In this document: piece after piece, positions 36,191-45,300 of the stretch
Layout: each line of letters begins with the position of its first letter
How positions within the stretch are numbered: position 1 is the first letter of the stretch
Assembly (NCBI GenBank): GCA_020638835.1
Contig: JACKHV010000003.1
Coordinates: forward strand, 548,367 to 612,366
Direction: 5' to 3'
Source: Planctomycetota bacterium
GTDB taxonomy: Bacteria > Planctomycetota > UBA1135 > GCA-002686595
DNA: 64,000 nucleotides
Position numbers and translations under genes: made by a program
Notes under the pieces: model-generated
What the model saw: the letters and a program-made list of their open reading frames with translations, nothing else
What the model was told of the DNA's origin: nothing
Database searches by the model: none

Positions 36191-36955
36191 ATGGGAGACC
36201 GCGGGCGTTACTCCAGGCGCGACATGTTCCTCGGCCGCTTCCTGCGGGGGATGGCCGAGGGGGTCGCGGAGGAACTGCACCGCGAAGCCGTGCTTCGCGC
36301 CGACGCGCGAATCGAGCGTGACGATGCCGTCGCCGGCGTCGAGCCTCCCGCGCCGGAAGCTGACGGCGCGTCCGCTACGACGAGCCCGGCCCCGGGTGCT
36401 CCCGCTCCTCTTGGAGAGGTGAACTGGAACCCGTCTCCGAAGACCGGACGCTTCGCGACGCGGCCCGACCTCCCGTCCGCTCCCCCGCCCGCCCGCCGAA
36501 ACCTGCCGCGCGTGCATCGGCCGCCTGGCGCGCTGCCCGAGCCCCAGTTCCTCGCCGGCTGCACACGCAAGAACGACTGCGCCGCCGCCTGCCCCGTCGA
36601 CGCGATCACGCCGGTCCAAGAGGGACCGGGAGCGGGAACGCCGCAAATCCGCGCCGCCGAGCGTGCGTGCGTCTCGTGCACGGACACGCCATGCATCACG
36701 GCGTGCGGCCCCGGAGTCCTGACGCTGTCGCGCGGCGTGAAGATGGGCACCGCGAGGATCGCACCCAGCGCGTGCGTCGCGTATCGCGGTGTCGTCTGCA
36801 CCAGCTGCGTCAACCGCTGCCCGGTGCCGGGTGCCATGGAACTGGCATACGGTCGACCGCGCATCCTCGAGGCGGCTTGCACCGGCTGTGGCGTCTGCCA
36901 CGAGGTCTGCCCCGCGCCGCGCAACGCGGTCCTGCTGTTCCCCGGGATCGACTAG
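36191..36955 (+). CDS. NapF/NapG/MauM-type polyferredoxin
   Basis: 254 residues. An N-terminal R-R-D-M-F-L-G-R-F-L segment (~9-18) resembles the start of NapF. A long Pro/Ala-rich linker (~45-110) leads to four [4Fe-4S] sites: C-x5-C-x3-C-P near 124-134, C-V-S-C-x4-C-x3-C, C-x8-C-x2-C-x3-C-P, and C-T-G-C-G-V-C-H-E-V-C-P. This is the pattern of NapG/MauM electron-transfer or maturation proteins. It is 9 bases after the Cys-tailed protein. Its last base group, CTAG, is shared with the stop of the convergent minus-strand gene. Confidence 0.85.
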   Translation: MGDRGRYSRRDMFLGRFLRGMAEGVAEELHREAVLRADARIERDDAVAGVEPPAPEADGASATTSPAPGAPAPLGEVNWNPSPKTGRFATRPDLPSAPPPARRNLPRVHRPPGALPEPQFLAGCTRKNDCAAACPVDAITPVQEGPGAGTPQIRAAERACVSCTDTPCITACGPGVLTLSRGVKMGTARIAPSACVAYRGVVCTSCVNRCPVPGAMELAYGRPRILEAACTGCGVCHEVCPAPRNAVLLFPGID

Positions 36956-37560
36956 GCGCTCACGACTCGCGCGAGCTGCTTCGCGTGCAACTTCGACAGC
37001 AGCGCCAGCGAAGTGCACGCGCCGATCAAGGCGAGGAACATGTCCCACTGCGTGTCCCACACGTCGCCCTGCGTTCCGAGGAAGGACTCGGCCGCCTCAC
37101 CGGTCGACGCGGCGGCCCACCACTCGACCAGCTCGTAGAAGGCGCTGAAGGCGAGGCAGACCGACACGCAGAGGAACGCGAGCCACTTACCGGGGCGGAG
37201 CGGCGACGTGCGCAGCAGCACCTCGCGCGCGAGGATCGCCGGGACGAAGCCCTGTGCGAAGTGACCGAGGCGATCGTAGGGGTTGCGCTCGAAGCCGAAG
37301 AGGTCTCGCAGCCAGTAGCCGAAGGGAACCTCCGCGTAGGTGTAGGTGCCGCCGAGCGCGAGGATCGCCGCGTGCACGCCGATCAGCAGCGTGAGCAGCG
37401 GCGTGAGCGGGAAGCGCTTCGCGCTGAGGATCAAGATCGGCGCGGCGATCAGGATCGGCGCGACCTCGAGGAACCACGTGAAGGTGTCCGCGGGCCCGAA
37501 GTAGGACGCGACGACGAGCAGCGCCATCCAGGCGAGCAGCAGCTTGGTGCGGTGAGGCAT
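36952..37560 (-). CDS. DUF2238-family membrane protein (YjdF-like)
   Basis: 202 residues with five or six membrane helices and the family signatures Y-D-R-L-G-H-F-A-Q-G-F-V-P-A, F-Y-E-L-V-E-W-W, and G-T-Q-G-D-V-W-D-T-Q-W-D-M. The acidic and His residues inside these helices are conserved in the family, but the function is unknown. The stop codon overlaps the stop of the convergent polyferredoxin gene (shared CTAG, 36952-36955). A perfect long palindrome lies 12 bases upstream of its start. Confidence 0.85.
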   Translation of the reverse strand: MPHRTKLLLAWMALLVVASYFGPADTFTWFLEVAPILIAAPILILSAKRFPLTPLLTLLIGVHAAILALGGTYTYAEVPFGYWLRDLFGFERNPYDRLGHFAQGFVPAILAREVLLRTSPLRPGKWLAFLCVSVCLAFSAFYELVEWWAAASTGEAAESFLGTQGDVWDTQWDMFLALIGACTSLALLSKLHAKQLARVVSA

Positions 37561-37572
37561 GGCAAGAGAAGT

Positions 37573-37661
37573 ACGGTACCGCGTTCGTTTTTCTCAAATA
37601 AGGCGGCCCCGCACCTAGGGTGCGGGGCCGCCTTATTTGAGAAAAACGAACGCGGTACCGT
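37573..37661. repeat. Perfect 43-base-arm palindrome
   Basis: Left arm 37573-37615 and right arm 37619-37661 are exact inverse complements around a TAG loop. The outer end reads ACGGTACCG, similar to the GGTAC ends of the inverted repeats at 23.5 and 60-61 kb, but the interior is different. It includes a GC-rich inner stem bordered by TTATTTGAG. It lies between the stop of the AAA+ ATPase gene (37669) and the start of the DUF2238 gene (37560), both on the minus strand. It may work as a terminator, but the arm length exceeds that of a typical one. Confidence 0.9.
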
Positions 37662-37668
37662 CGAGGCG

Positions 37669-38985
37669 TCAGTCCTCGAGCTCGAAGGTCGGCGCGCCGC
37701 TCTTGATCCGCACGCGCAGCAACTGGCTCGCGCGTAGGTCGTCCGACAGCAGCAGCTCGGCGAGGCGCGGCTCGATCTCCCGCTGGATCACGGCGCGCAG
37801 CTCGCGGGCGCCGTACTCCGGCGACCAGCCTCGCTCGGCGATCCACTTCGCGACGGCGGGGGTGAAGGCAACCACGGGGCCGCGGCGCCGGGCGCGGACG
37901 GCGAGCTCGGTGAGCTGGTCCTCGGCGATGCGGCGGACGCTCTCGGGCGAGAGCTCCTCGAAGAGCAGCACGTCGTCCACGCGGCCCAGCAGCTCCGGTC
38001 GGAACTCGTTCTCGAGCGCGCGCCGCGTGATGTCGAGCAGCGTCTCGCGGCCGAGCTGCCGGTCGCGGTGGAAGCCCACGGTGCGCGAGGCCGCGGACAT
38101 CTCGTGGGCTCCGGCGTTCGACGTCAACACGACGACGGTGTGCTCGAAGCCGACGCGACGACCTTGGCCGTCGGTCAGGCTCGCCTCCTCGAGGACTTGC
38201 AGCAGCAGGTGGTGGAGGCGCGGGTGGGCCTTCTCGATCTCGTCGAAGACGACGACGCGACCCTGCTTGCCGCTGAGCGCCTGGAACAGCTGACCGCCGC
38301 CCTCGTGCCCGACGTAGCCGGGAGGGGCGCCGAGCAGGCGCGCGGTCTCGTGGGCTTGTCCGTACTCGCTGCAGTCGATCCGCACGAGGTGCTCGGGGCC
38401 TTCGCCGAAGAGCTCGGTCGCGAGCGCGCGCGCCAGCTCCGTCTTCCCCGTTCCCGTGCGACCGACGAACAGGAAGGACGCCAGCGGGCGGTGCTTCACG
38501 CCGAGGCCGACGGCGGCCGACGCGATCGAGCGTTGCACGGCTTCGATCGCCTCGTGCTGGCCGTGGATGCGGCGCGACAGGCGGTCGCCGAGCGTGCGCG
38601 CGCGGCGGCGCAGCTGACCCAGGAAGCCTTCCCAATCCTCGGCACCGCCGGCTCCGGCGGCGGGCATCACGCGCGAGGCGACTTCCTCGCCGGCCCGCAG
38701 GCTGACGCGATGGATCTCGAGCTCCGGGTTCACGTCGACACACAAGCGGTAGAGCAGGTCCTCCGCGAGCATCGGGTCCTCGGGGAACAAGCCCTCGATG
38801 CGCGCGTCGACGTCGCCTTCGAACGCCGGCAAGCAGGTGTCGATCACCATGCGGCGGTAGGAGGCGCGGTCGAGGTGCGCGGGCGATTGGAGACAGAAGG
38901 TCTCGCGGTCGACGACACGAACCTCGAGGAAGGAGTCCGCCAGCTCGAAGTAGCGATGGACCTTGGTCGGCTTCAGGGGCTTCAC
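37669..38985 (-). CDS. AAA+ ATPase of the Clp/Hsp100 type (single AAA module)
   Basis: About 438 residues from a probable GTG at 38985. The frame runs far upstream without family-like sequence, so the start is uncertain. The N-terminal ~135 residues are a domain I do not recognise. From ~140 it matches the second AAA+ ring of ClpB/ClpA: H-G-Q-H-E-A-I, Walker A G-R-T-G-T-G-K-T (175-182), G-Y-V-G-H-E-G-G, Walker B V-V-V-F-D-E-I-E-K-A-H-P (244-255), T-S-N-A-G-A, and F-R-P-E-L-L-G-R with the arginine finger. No first AAA ring and no ClpP-binding loop were recognised, so it is more likely a disaggregase or remodeller than a protease partner. The divergent neighbour is a Ser/Thr kinase. Confidence 0.8.
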   Translation of the reverse strand: MKPLKPTKVHRYFELADSFLEVRVVDRETFCLQSPAHLDRASYRRMVIDTCLPAFEGDVDARIEGLFPEDPMLAEDLLYRLCVDVNPELEIHRVSLRAGEEVASRVMPAAGAGGAEDWEGFLGQLRRRARTLGDRLSRRIHGQHEAIEAVQRSIASAAVGLGVKHRPLASFLFVGRTGTGKTELARALATELFGEGPEHLVRIDCSEYGQAHETARLLGAPPGYVGHEGGGQLFQALSGKQGRVVVFDEIEKAHPRLHHLLLQVLEEASLTDGQGRRVGFEHTVVVLTSNAGAHEMSAASRTVGFHRDRQLGRETLLDITRRALENEFRPELLGRVDDVLLFEELSPESVRRIAEDQLTELAVRARRRGPVVAFTPAVAKWIAERGWSPEYGARELRAVIQREIEPRLAELLLSDDLRASQLLRVRIKSGAPTFELED

Positions 38986-39186
38986 GCAGAGATCGCGGCG
39001 AGGGTTGGGGACGTGCCACTCCCTGGGAGAAGAGTGGTTCCGCGAGGACGGCCGGACGAGGGCCCGGTCGCTCGGGAATCGCCCGCCGCGCCCGTGATTT
39101 CGACTCCCCGGGGAGGCAGACTTGAAGCGCTCTCGATCTCCGTGCAAAAACTCCTGGCGGCCCGAGTCGGTGGCCGTCCGAGCCCC

Positions 39187-40251
39187 ATGAGCCCCAGCGA
39201 AAACCCCAAGGAGGATGTCCAGTTCCTGGCTCTCCTGGTCCACCGCGGCCACCTCGAACGTGACCAGGCGGAAGGACTCATGGCGGACCTCCGCGCGGGT
39301 TCCGCGCTCGACGAAGCGCTGGAACGGCGCGTCGGTTGGACCCCGCGACAGATCGCGGACCTGCGCCGGACGCGCGCCGGCGAGATCCCCGAGATCCCCG
39401 GCTTCCAGGTCATGGACCGGCTCGGCACCGGCGGCACCGCCGACGTCTTCCGCGCGCGCGAGAAGGCCACGGGGCGGCTGCTCGCGCTGAAGGTGCTGAA
39501 GCCCGAGTTCGTGACAGTCCCCGCGACGCGCAAGGCGTTCGTCTCGGAGGCGCGCATGCTGGAGCGTCTCGACCACCCCGGCCTCGTGCGCGGCTTCGGC
39601 ATCGCGAAGTACGGGCGCACGTACTTCGCGAAGCTCGAGCTGGTCGACGGCCGCACGCTGCTCGAGATCCTCGACGAGGGTTCCGCGCTCGACGAGGAAG
39701 CCGCTCTGCGCGCGGTGCTCGGCGTCGCGGAGACTCTGCGCTACCTCGCCGAGGAAGGCATCGTGCACCGCGACGTCAAGCCGGGGAACATCATGCTCAG
39801 CTCGTCGGGCCGCATGAAGCTGATCGACCTCGGCTTCGCGGCCGAGGGCGAGTCCGCGCCGGCGCAGGCGGACAGCGCGGTCGGAACGGTCGCGTACCTC
39901 TCGCCGGAACAGGCGCGCGGCGGCGCGCTCGCGGACATCCGCAGCGACATCTACAGCCTCGGCGTCACGCTCTTCCACCTCGTCGTGGGGCGCCTGCCCT
40001 TCGAGTCGTCCGAGGACCGCGAACTGCTGCGCATGCAGATCATGGAGTCGCTCTCCTCGCCCGAGCTGAAGGGTCGCGGGCTCTCGCCGCACCTCCACTA
40101 CTTCGTCGAGAAGATGATGGCCAAGGACGCGGAGGTCCGATACCAGGACTGGGCGGAGCTGATCGACGACGTGCGCGGCAACCTCGAGGGGCGCAGCAGC
40201 CTCGACTACTCGCGCGGCGCGCGTCCGCCGCGACGCGGCCGTCGCCGCTGA
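39187..40251 (+). CDS. Serine/threonine protein kinase (PknB-like)
   Basis: 354 residues from ATG 39187. An N-terminal ~70-residue helical segment precedes the kinase domain. That domain has the Gly loop L-G-T-G-G-T-A-D-V (79-87), Lys102 in L-A-L-K, Glu121, catalytic H-R-D-V-K-P-G-N (194-201), metal-binding Asp214 in D-L-G (not the usual D-F-G), and S-P-E-Q. It ends in a short Arg-rich tail with no membrane helix or PASTA repeats. All catalytic residues are present, so it is likely active and cytosolic. It is divergent from the AAA+ ATPase and 4 bases before the YkgJ-like gene. Confidence 0.9.
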   Translation: MSPSENPKEDVQFLALLVHRGHLERDQAEGLMADLRAGSALDEALERRVGWTPRQIADLRRTRAGEIPEIPGFQVMDRLGTGGTADVFRAREKATGRLLALKVLKPEFVTVPATRKAFVSEARMLERLDHPGLVRGFGIAKYGRTYFAKLELVDGRTLLEILDEGSALDEEAALRAVLGVAETLRYLAEEGIVHRDVKPGNIMLSSSGRMKLIDLGFAAEGESAPAQADSAVGTVAYLSPEQARGGALADIRSDIYSLGVTLFHLVVGRLPFESSEDRELLRMQIMESLSSPELKGRGLSPHLHYFVEKMMAKDAEVRYQDWAELIDDVRGNLEGRSSLDYSRGARPPRRGRRR

Positions 40252-40255
40252 TCCG

Positions 40256-41092
40256 ATGGACCAGCCGGGCCTGAACGCGGCCGTGCCGTTCCGCTTCGCG
40301 TGTCACCGCTGCGGGCACTGCTGCACGGGAGGCGCCGGCTTCGTGTGGGTCGAGGAAGACGAGCTCGCCGGACTCGCGCGCGCGAAGGGCGTGGGGGAAG
40401 CGGAGTTCGTCCGCGACTACGTGAAGCGCGTCACGGATCCGAAGTCGGGTCGCCCGCGGCTCTCGTTGCGCGAGCGCGAGTCAGGCGGATCCGGCGGACC
40501 CTGCGCGCTGCTCGAGGGGACGAACCACTGCTCGGTCTACCGCGCGCGGCCGCGGCACTGCTCGCAATTCCCGTTCTGGCCGTCCGTGCTCGAGGATCCC
40601 GCCGCGTTCGAGCGCGCCCGCGCCGTGTGCCCCGGCATCGCCGTCGAGGCCGAACCCGAGCGCCGCTCGGAAGCCTTCGCGCGCCTCGAAGCGCTCTACC
40701 GCGAAGTCGACGCCTTCGTCGAGCGCGCGCAGCCGGTCTGCATCGTGCGCGGCGTCTGCTGCCGCTTCGAGGAGGCCGGACACGAGTTGTACGCCACCGC
40801 GCTCGAGGCCGACTACGCCGCGGACCGACACCCCGACGCGCCGGAGCCGGAGGCGGAGGGTCGCTGCCCGTACCACCAAGGCGGCCTGTGCACCGCGCGC
40901 GAAGGCCGCCCGCTCGGCTGCAGAACGTACTTCTGCGACAAGCGCACGGAGTCGGTCTTGCAGGAGGCTCACGAGTACTTCCTACGCCGCGTGCGCGAGA
41001 TCGAGCGGGATTGCGGATACCCGGTAGCCTATGGACGCTTCCCCGCGCTGCTCGAAGCGCGCGGGATCGGCGCGACGAAGGCGAAGGAATAG
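40256..41092 (+). CDS. Tandem YkgJ-like zinc/iron-chelating cysteine-cluster protein
   Basis: 278 residues with two YkgJ-type modules. The first has C-H-R-C-G-H-C-C (~16-23), C-A-L-L, C-S-V-Y and R-P-R-H-C. The second has C-I-V-R-G-V-C-C (~162-169), C-P-Y, G-L-C-T-A-R and R-P-L-G-C-R-T-Y-F-C. Members of this family are proposed to bind zinc or iron, but their role is unsettled. Most have a single module, so the fusion is unusual. It is 4 bases after the kinase gene and 2 bases before the next one, which makes a three-gene unit likely. Confidence 0.8.
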   Translation: MDQPGLNAAVPFRFACHRCGHCCTGGAGFVWVEEDELAGLARAKGVGEAEFVRDYVKRVTDPKSGRPRLSLRERESGGSGGPCALLEGTNHCSVYRARPRHCSQFPFWPSVLEDPAAFERARAVCPGIAVEAEPERRSEAFARLEALYREVDAFVERAQPVCIVRGVCCRFEEAGHELYATALEADYAADRHPDAPEPEAEGRCPYHQGGLCTAREGRPLGCRTYFCDKRTESVLQEAHEYFLRRVREIERDCGYPVAYGRFPALLEARGIGATKAKE

Positions 41093-41094
41093 CG

Positions 41095-42297
41095 ATGAAC
41101 CGGGCGGATCGATGGGGCTTGGGCGCGGTGGGGCTGATCGGCCTCGCGGGCGCCGCGTGGATCGCGCTCGAGCTGCGCGCGTCGCGTGAACCCGCGCCGC
41201 CGGCGCCGCGTCCGCCCGTCGAGGAACTTCCCGCGCCCCCCGAGCGCGCGCCGGTCGAGGAGCTGCCGGAAGTCGCGCCCAGCGCCGCGCCCGCCGCGTC
41301 GACCGGCGCGGAGTGGACGCGCCGCAACGCGCTCGGCATCGAGGCGCTGAACGACGGACGCTTCGCCGAGGCGGCCGAACACTTCGAAGCGTGCTTGCTC
41401 GCCGAGCCCGACGAACCGGTCTTCGCCGCCAACCTGGCCGAGGCCCTCGCGCGACTCGCCCTCGCCGAGTACGCGGATCGCGACACGCGCAGCGCGGCGA
41501 TCGCGCACCTCGCGCGCGCCGTGGATCTGGCGCCGGACCGCTCCGACCTCGCCGGACTGCTCGAGCGCTGGCGCAAGACGGCGGAGACGGAGGACGGCTA
41601 CTGGACCGACGAGACCGCGCACTTCTCGCTGTCCTTCGACGGCTCGCGCGCGGAGCTGATGCACGGCACGGGCGTCCTGACCGAGGAACTCGAGCGCGCG
41701 TACCAGGACTACGGCGAGCTGTTCGGTCACTACCCGGTGGAGGAGGGCGCGCCGAAGATCGAAGTCGTGCTGTACCGACGCGCGGAGTTCCGCGAGCTGA
41801 CCGGGCTCGGACACTGGGCGGGCGGCGCGTTCGATGGTGTCGTGCGCATCCCGGTCGAGGACCTCGGGGCGGAGCGTCGCACCCTGATCGAGACGGCGCG
41901 ACACGAACTCGTCCACGCTTACGTCTCGGCACTGGGCGCGCGGGCGGTCCCCGCTTGGCTCAACGAGGGCCTGGCGCAGTGGCTCGCGCCCGAGGCCGGC
42001 GGACGCGCACTTGCGGTGCAACGCGCGCGGGCCGCGCTGTCGGACGGGCAGCTCTTCCCGCTCTCCGACCTGCGGACGACGATCGCGGCGTGGGACGACG
42101 ACGCGAAGATCCGCCGCGCGTACGCGCAGTCGCTCGCGTTCGTCGCGTGGCTCCACGACTGGTACGGCGAGCGCTTGCTCTTCGAGCTGGTGCTCGGCGT
42201 CCGCGACGGCAAGTCGGTGGACGAGACCTTCCGCACGAAGCTCTACATCAAGCTCGATGACGCACTCGGCGACTTGGCGACGGACCTCGCCAAGTGA
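41095..42297 (+). CDS. Membrane-anchored TPR / peptidase MA-like protein
   Basis: 400 residues from ATG 41095. An N-terminal membrane anchor (~8-26) and a Pro/Glu-rich linker are followed by TPR-like helices (~75-150: A-L-G-I-E-A-L-N-D-G-R-F-A-E-A-A). A gluzincin-type metalloprotease domain comes next, with H-E-L-V-H at 270-274 and the downstream L-N-E-G-L-A-Q-W (Glu291 as the third zinc ligand). It is a likely periplasmic or membrane-facing zinc protease of the peptidase MA family. Substrate unknown. It is co-transcribed with the YkgJ-like protein and possibly the kinase. Confidence 0.78.
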   Translation: MNRADRWGLGAVGLIGLAGAAWIALELRASREPAPPAPRPPVEELPAPPERAPVEELPEVAPSAAPAASTGAEWTRRNALGIEALNDGRFAEAAEHFEACLLAEPDEPVFAANLAEALARLALAEYADRDTRSAAIAHLARAVDLAPDRSDLAGLLERWRKTAETEDGYWTDETAHFSLSFDGSRAELMHGTGVLTEELERAYQDYGELFGHYPVEEGAPKIEVVLYRRAEFRELTGLGHWAGGAFDGVVRIPVEDLGAERRTLIETARHELVHAYVSALGARAVPAWLNEGLAQWLAPEAGGRALAVQRARAALSDGQLFPLSDLRTTIAAWDDDAKIRRAYAQSLAFVAWLHDWYGERLLFELVLGVRDGKSVDETFRTKLYIKLDDALGDLATDLAK

Positions 42298-42332
42298 ACG
42301 CGCCCCGCGGGCGCTGAGCTCGCGAGGCGCGT
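42298..42332. terminator. Hairpin between convergent genes
   Basis: Twelve-base arms (42298-42309 and 42321-42332) pair with one mismatch. The hairpin is placed directly after the stop of the peptidase MA-like gene and 19 bases before the stop of the convergent RND pump gene. Confidence 0.55.
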
Positions 42333-42351
42333 CGTTCGGGTCCGTCGAAGG

Positions 42352-45300
42352 TCAGGCTTCGGCGGTCGCACCCGCCGGTGGGGGAGACGTCGACGCCGCT
42401 GCGGGCTGCGGCTTGCGCGAGAAGACCTTCATCACGAAGACGTACAGCACGGGGATCCAGAAGATGCCTACGATCGTCGCGACGAGCATGCCGCCGAACA
42501 CGGCGGTGCCGAGCGAACGGCGACTTCCCGCGCCGGCGCCCGAGGCGATCACGAGCGGAATCACGCCGAGCAGGAAGCTGAAGGCCGTCATCAGGATGGC
42601 GCGATAACGCAGCCGGGCGCCTTCGATCGCCGCGTCCACGAAGGAGACGCCTTCCTCGTCGACCTGCTGCTTCGCGAACTCGACGATCATGATCGCGTTC
42701 TTCGCCGCAAGGCCGATCAGCATCACGAAGCCGATCTGCGTGTAGACGTTGTTGTCCATGCCGCGCGCCGCGGTCAGCGCGACGCCGCCGAGGATCGCGA
42801 AGGGCACCGACAGCAGCACGGCGAGGGGCGTGGCCCAGCTCTCGTACTGCGCGGCGAGGAACAGGAACACGAAGAGCAGCGCGAGTCCGAAGGTCTTGAT
42901 CGTGTCGCTGCCGGCCTTCAGTTCCTGGTAGGTCGTGCCGGACCACTCGTAGCCCATCGACGAGGAGAGCGTCCGCTCCGAGAGCGCCGCCATCGCTTGG
43001 ATCGCCTGACCCGAGCTGTAGCCGGGGTTCGCCGCGCCGGTGATCGTCGCCGAGGGATAGTTGTTGTAGCGGAAGATCGTGCGCGGACCTACCTGGTCCT
43101 CGACGGCGAGCAGCGTCGAGAGCGGAACCATGTCTCCCGCGGCGTTGCGGACCTCGAGGCGCGCGATGTCGTCGACGCGGTCGCGGTACGCGAGGTCCGC
43201 CTGGACCATCACCTTGTACGTGCGACCGAAGGCGTTGAAGTCGTTCGCGTAGGCGGAGCCCAGGTTGGCTTGCAGCGTGTCGAAGACGGTCTGCAGCGGG
43301 ATGCCGAGGCGCTTGACCTTTTCGCGGTCGAGCTGGAGGTAGAGCTGCGGCGTGCTGGCGCGGAAGCTGTTGTTCATGCGCCCCAGGACCGGGTCCTGGA
43401 AGCCGCCGAGCACGAGGTCGTTGGCGAACTGTTCCAGCTGCAGCGGTCCGACGCCGCCGCGGTCCTCGAGCTTGTACTCGAAGCCGCCGGCGTTGCCGAG
43501 GCCGCTGATCGGCGGGGGAGAGAAGGCGAAGCCCGCGGCCGGCTGGTAGGAGTGCAGGAATCCGTTCGCGCGCGCGAGGATCGACGCGACGCTCTGCTCG
43601 ACCTCCGTGCGATCCTCCCACGGGTCGAGCGTCACGATCACGCTGGCCGCGTTCGCCGTGTTCACGCCGTCGAGGAAGGAGTAGCCGCCGATGCCGATCG
43701 TGTGCTCGACGCCCGGGATCGCGAGCAGGTTCTCTTCGAGGTAGGCGAGCACGGCTTGCGAGCGCTCGAGGCTCGCGCCCTCGGGGAGCATCGCGTTGAC
43801 GAACACGAAGCCCTGGTCCTCGTCGGGCAGGAAGCCGCTGGGGACCTTCATGAAGCCGAACACCGCGCCGCCCAGGAAGGCGGCGTAGAGCACCATCGCG
43901 ATCGCGAGGCGGCGGATGAGTCGCGTGGCGAGGCCGACGTACCCGCGGCGCGAGGAGTCGAGGATGCGCTCGAAGCCGCGGAAGAAGAAGTTCCGCTTCT
44001 CCGGCGTCGGGCGCAGCAGGATGCCGCACAGCGCGGGGGAGAGCGTCAGTGCGTTGACCGACGAGAAGACCGTCGCCACCGAGATCGTGATCGCGAACTG
44101 TTGGTACAGGCGCCCCGTGATGCCGGCCATCATCGCCGTCGGCACGAAGACCGCGAGCAGCACCAGCGTCGTCGCGACCACCGGCCCGGTGATCTGGCCC
44201 ATCGCCTTCGCCGTCGCTTCCTTCGCGGGGAGCTTCTCCTCGTCGATGATGCGCATCGTGTTCTCGACGACGACGATCGCGTCGTCGACCACGATTCCGA
44301 TCGCGAGCACGATGCCGAACAGCGACAGCGTGTTGATCGACATGCCGAGCGCGTTCATCACGAAAAGCGTGCCGATCAACGAGACGGGGATCGTCGCGGA
44401 GGGGATCAGCGTCGTGCGGAGGTCCTGCAGGAAGACGTAGACCGTCAGCACGACGAGCAGCACGGCGATCAGCAGGCTGGAGAACACCTCGTCGATCGAC
44501 GCCTCGATGAACCGCGTGGAGTCGTAGGCGATCGTGAACGTCAGGCCGGGCGGGAAGCTCCCGGCGAGCTCCTCCATCTGCGCTTGCACGCCCTCCGCGA
44601 TCGACAGCGCGTTCGCGCCGGGCAGCTGGTAGATGCCCATGCCGATCGAGACCCGGCCGTCGAAGGTCATCGACTGGCCGTAGTTGTCCGCACCGAGCTC
44701 GACGCGCGCGACGTCGCGGATGCGGACGAGGCTGCCGTCGGCGCCCACCTTGACGATCATGTCCTCGTACTCCGAGGCCTCGGCGAGGCGGCCGAGCGTG
44801 TTGATCGTGTAGGTGAACTCCGTGCCTTCCGTTGTCGGCGGCGCGCCGATCTGGCCGGCGGCGACCTGCACGTTCTGCTCGCGGATCGCGTTCAGCACGT
44901 CACCCGTGGTCAACCCGCGCGCCTTGAGCCGCGCCGGGTCGAGCCAGATGCGCATGCCGTAGTTCTTCGCGCCGAAGACCGTGACCCCGCCGACGCCGGG
45001 GACGCGCTTGAGCGAGTCGACCAGCTTCGTGTCGATGAAGTTGCTCTGGTAGATGGCGTCGTAGCGCTCGGTGTCCTCGGCGAGCAGGCTGACGACCATC
45101 ACCATGTTGGTCGACTGCTTCTGCGTCGTGACGCCTTGGCGCTTGACCTCTTCCGGAAGCTTGGGCTCGGCGATGCTGACGCGGTTCTGCACGAGTACCG
45201 TCGCCATGTCGATGTCCGTGCCGACCTCGAAGGTGACCGTCAGCGTGTAGCGCCCGTCGTTCGAGCACATCGACGACATGTAGATCATGTCGTCCACGCC

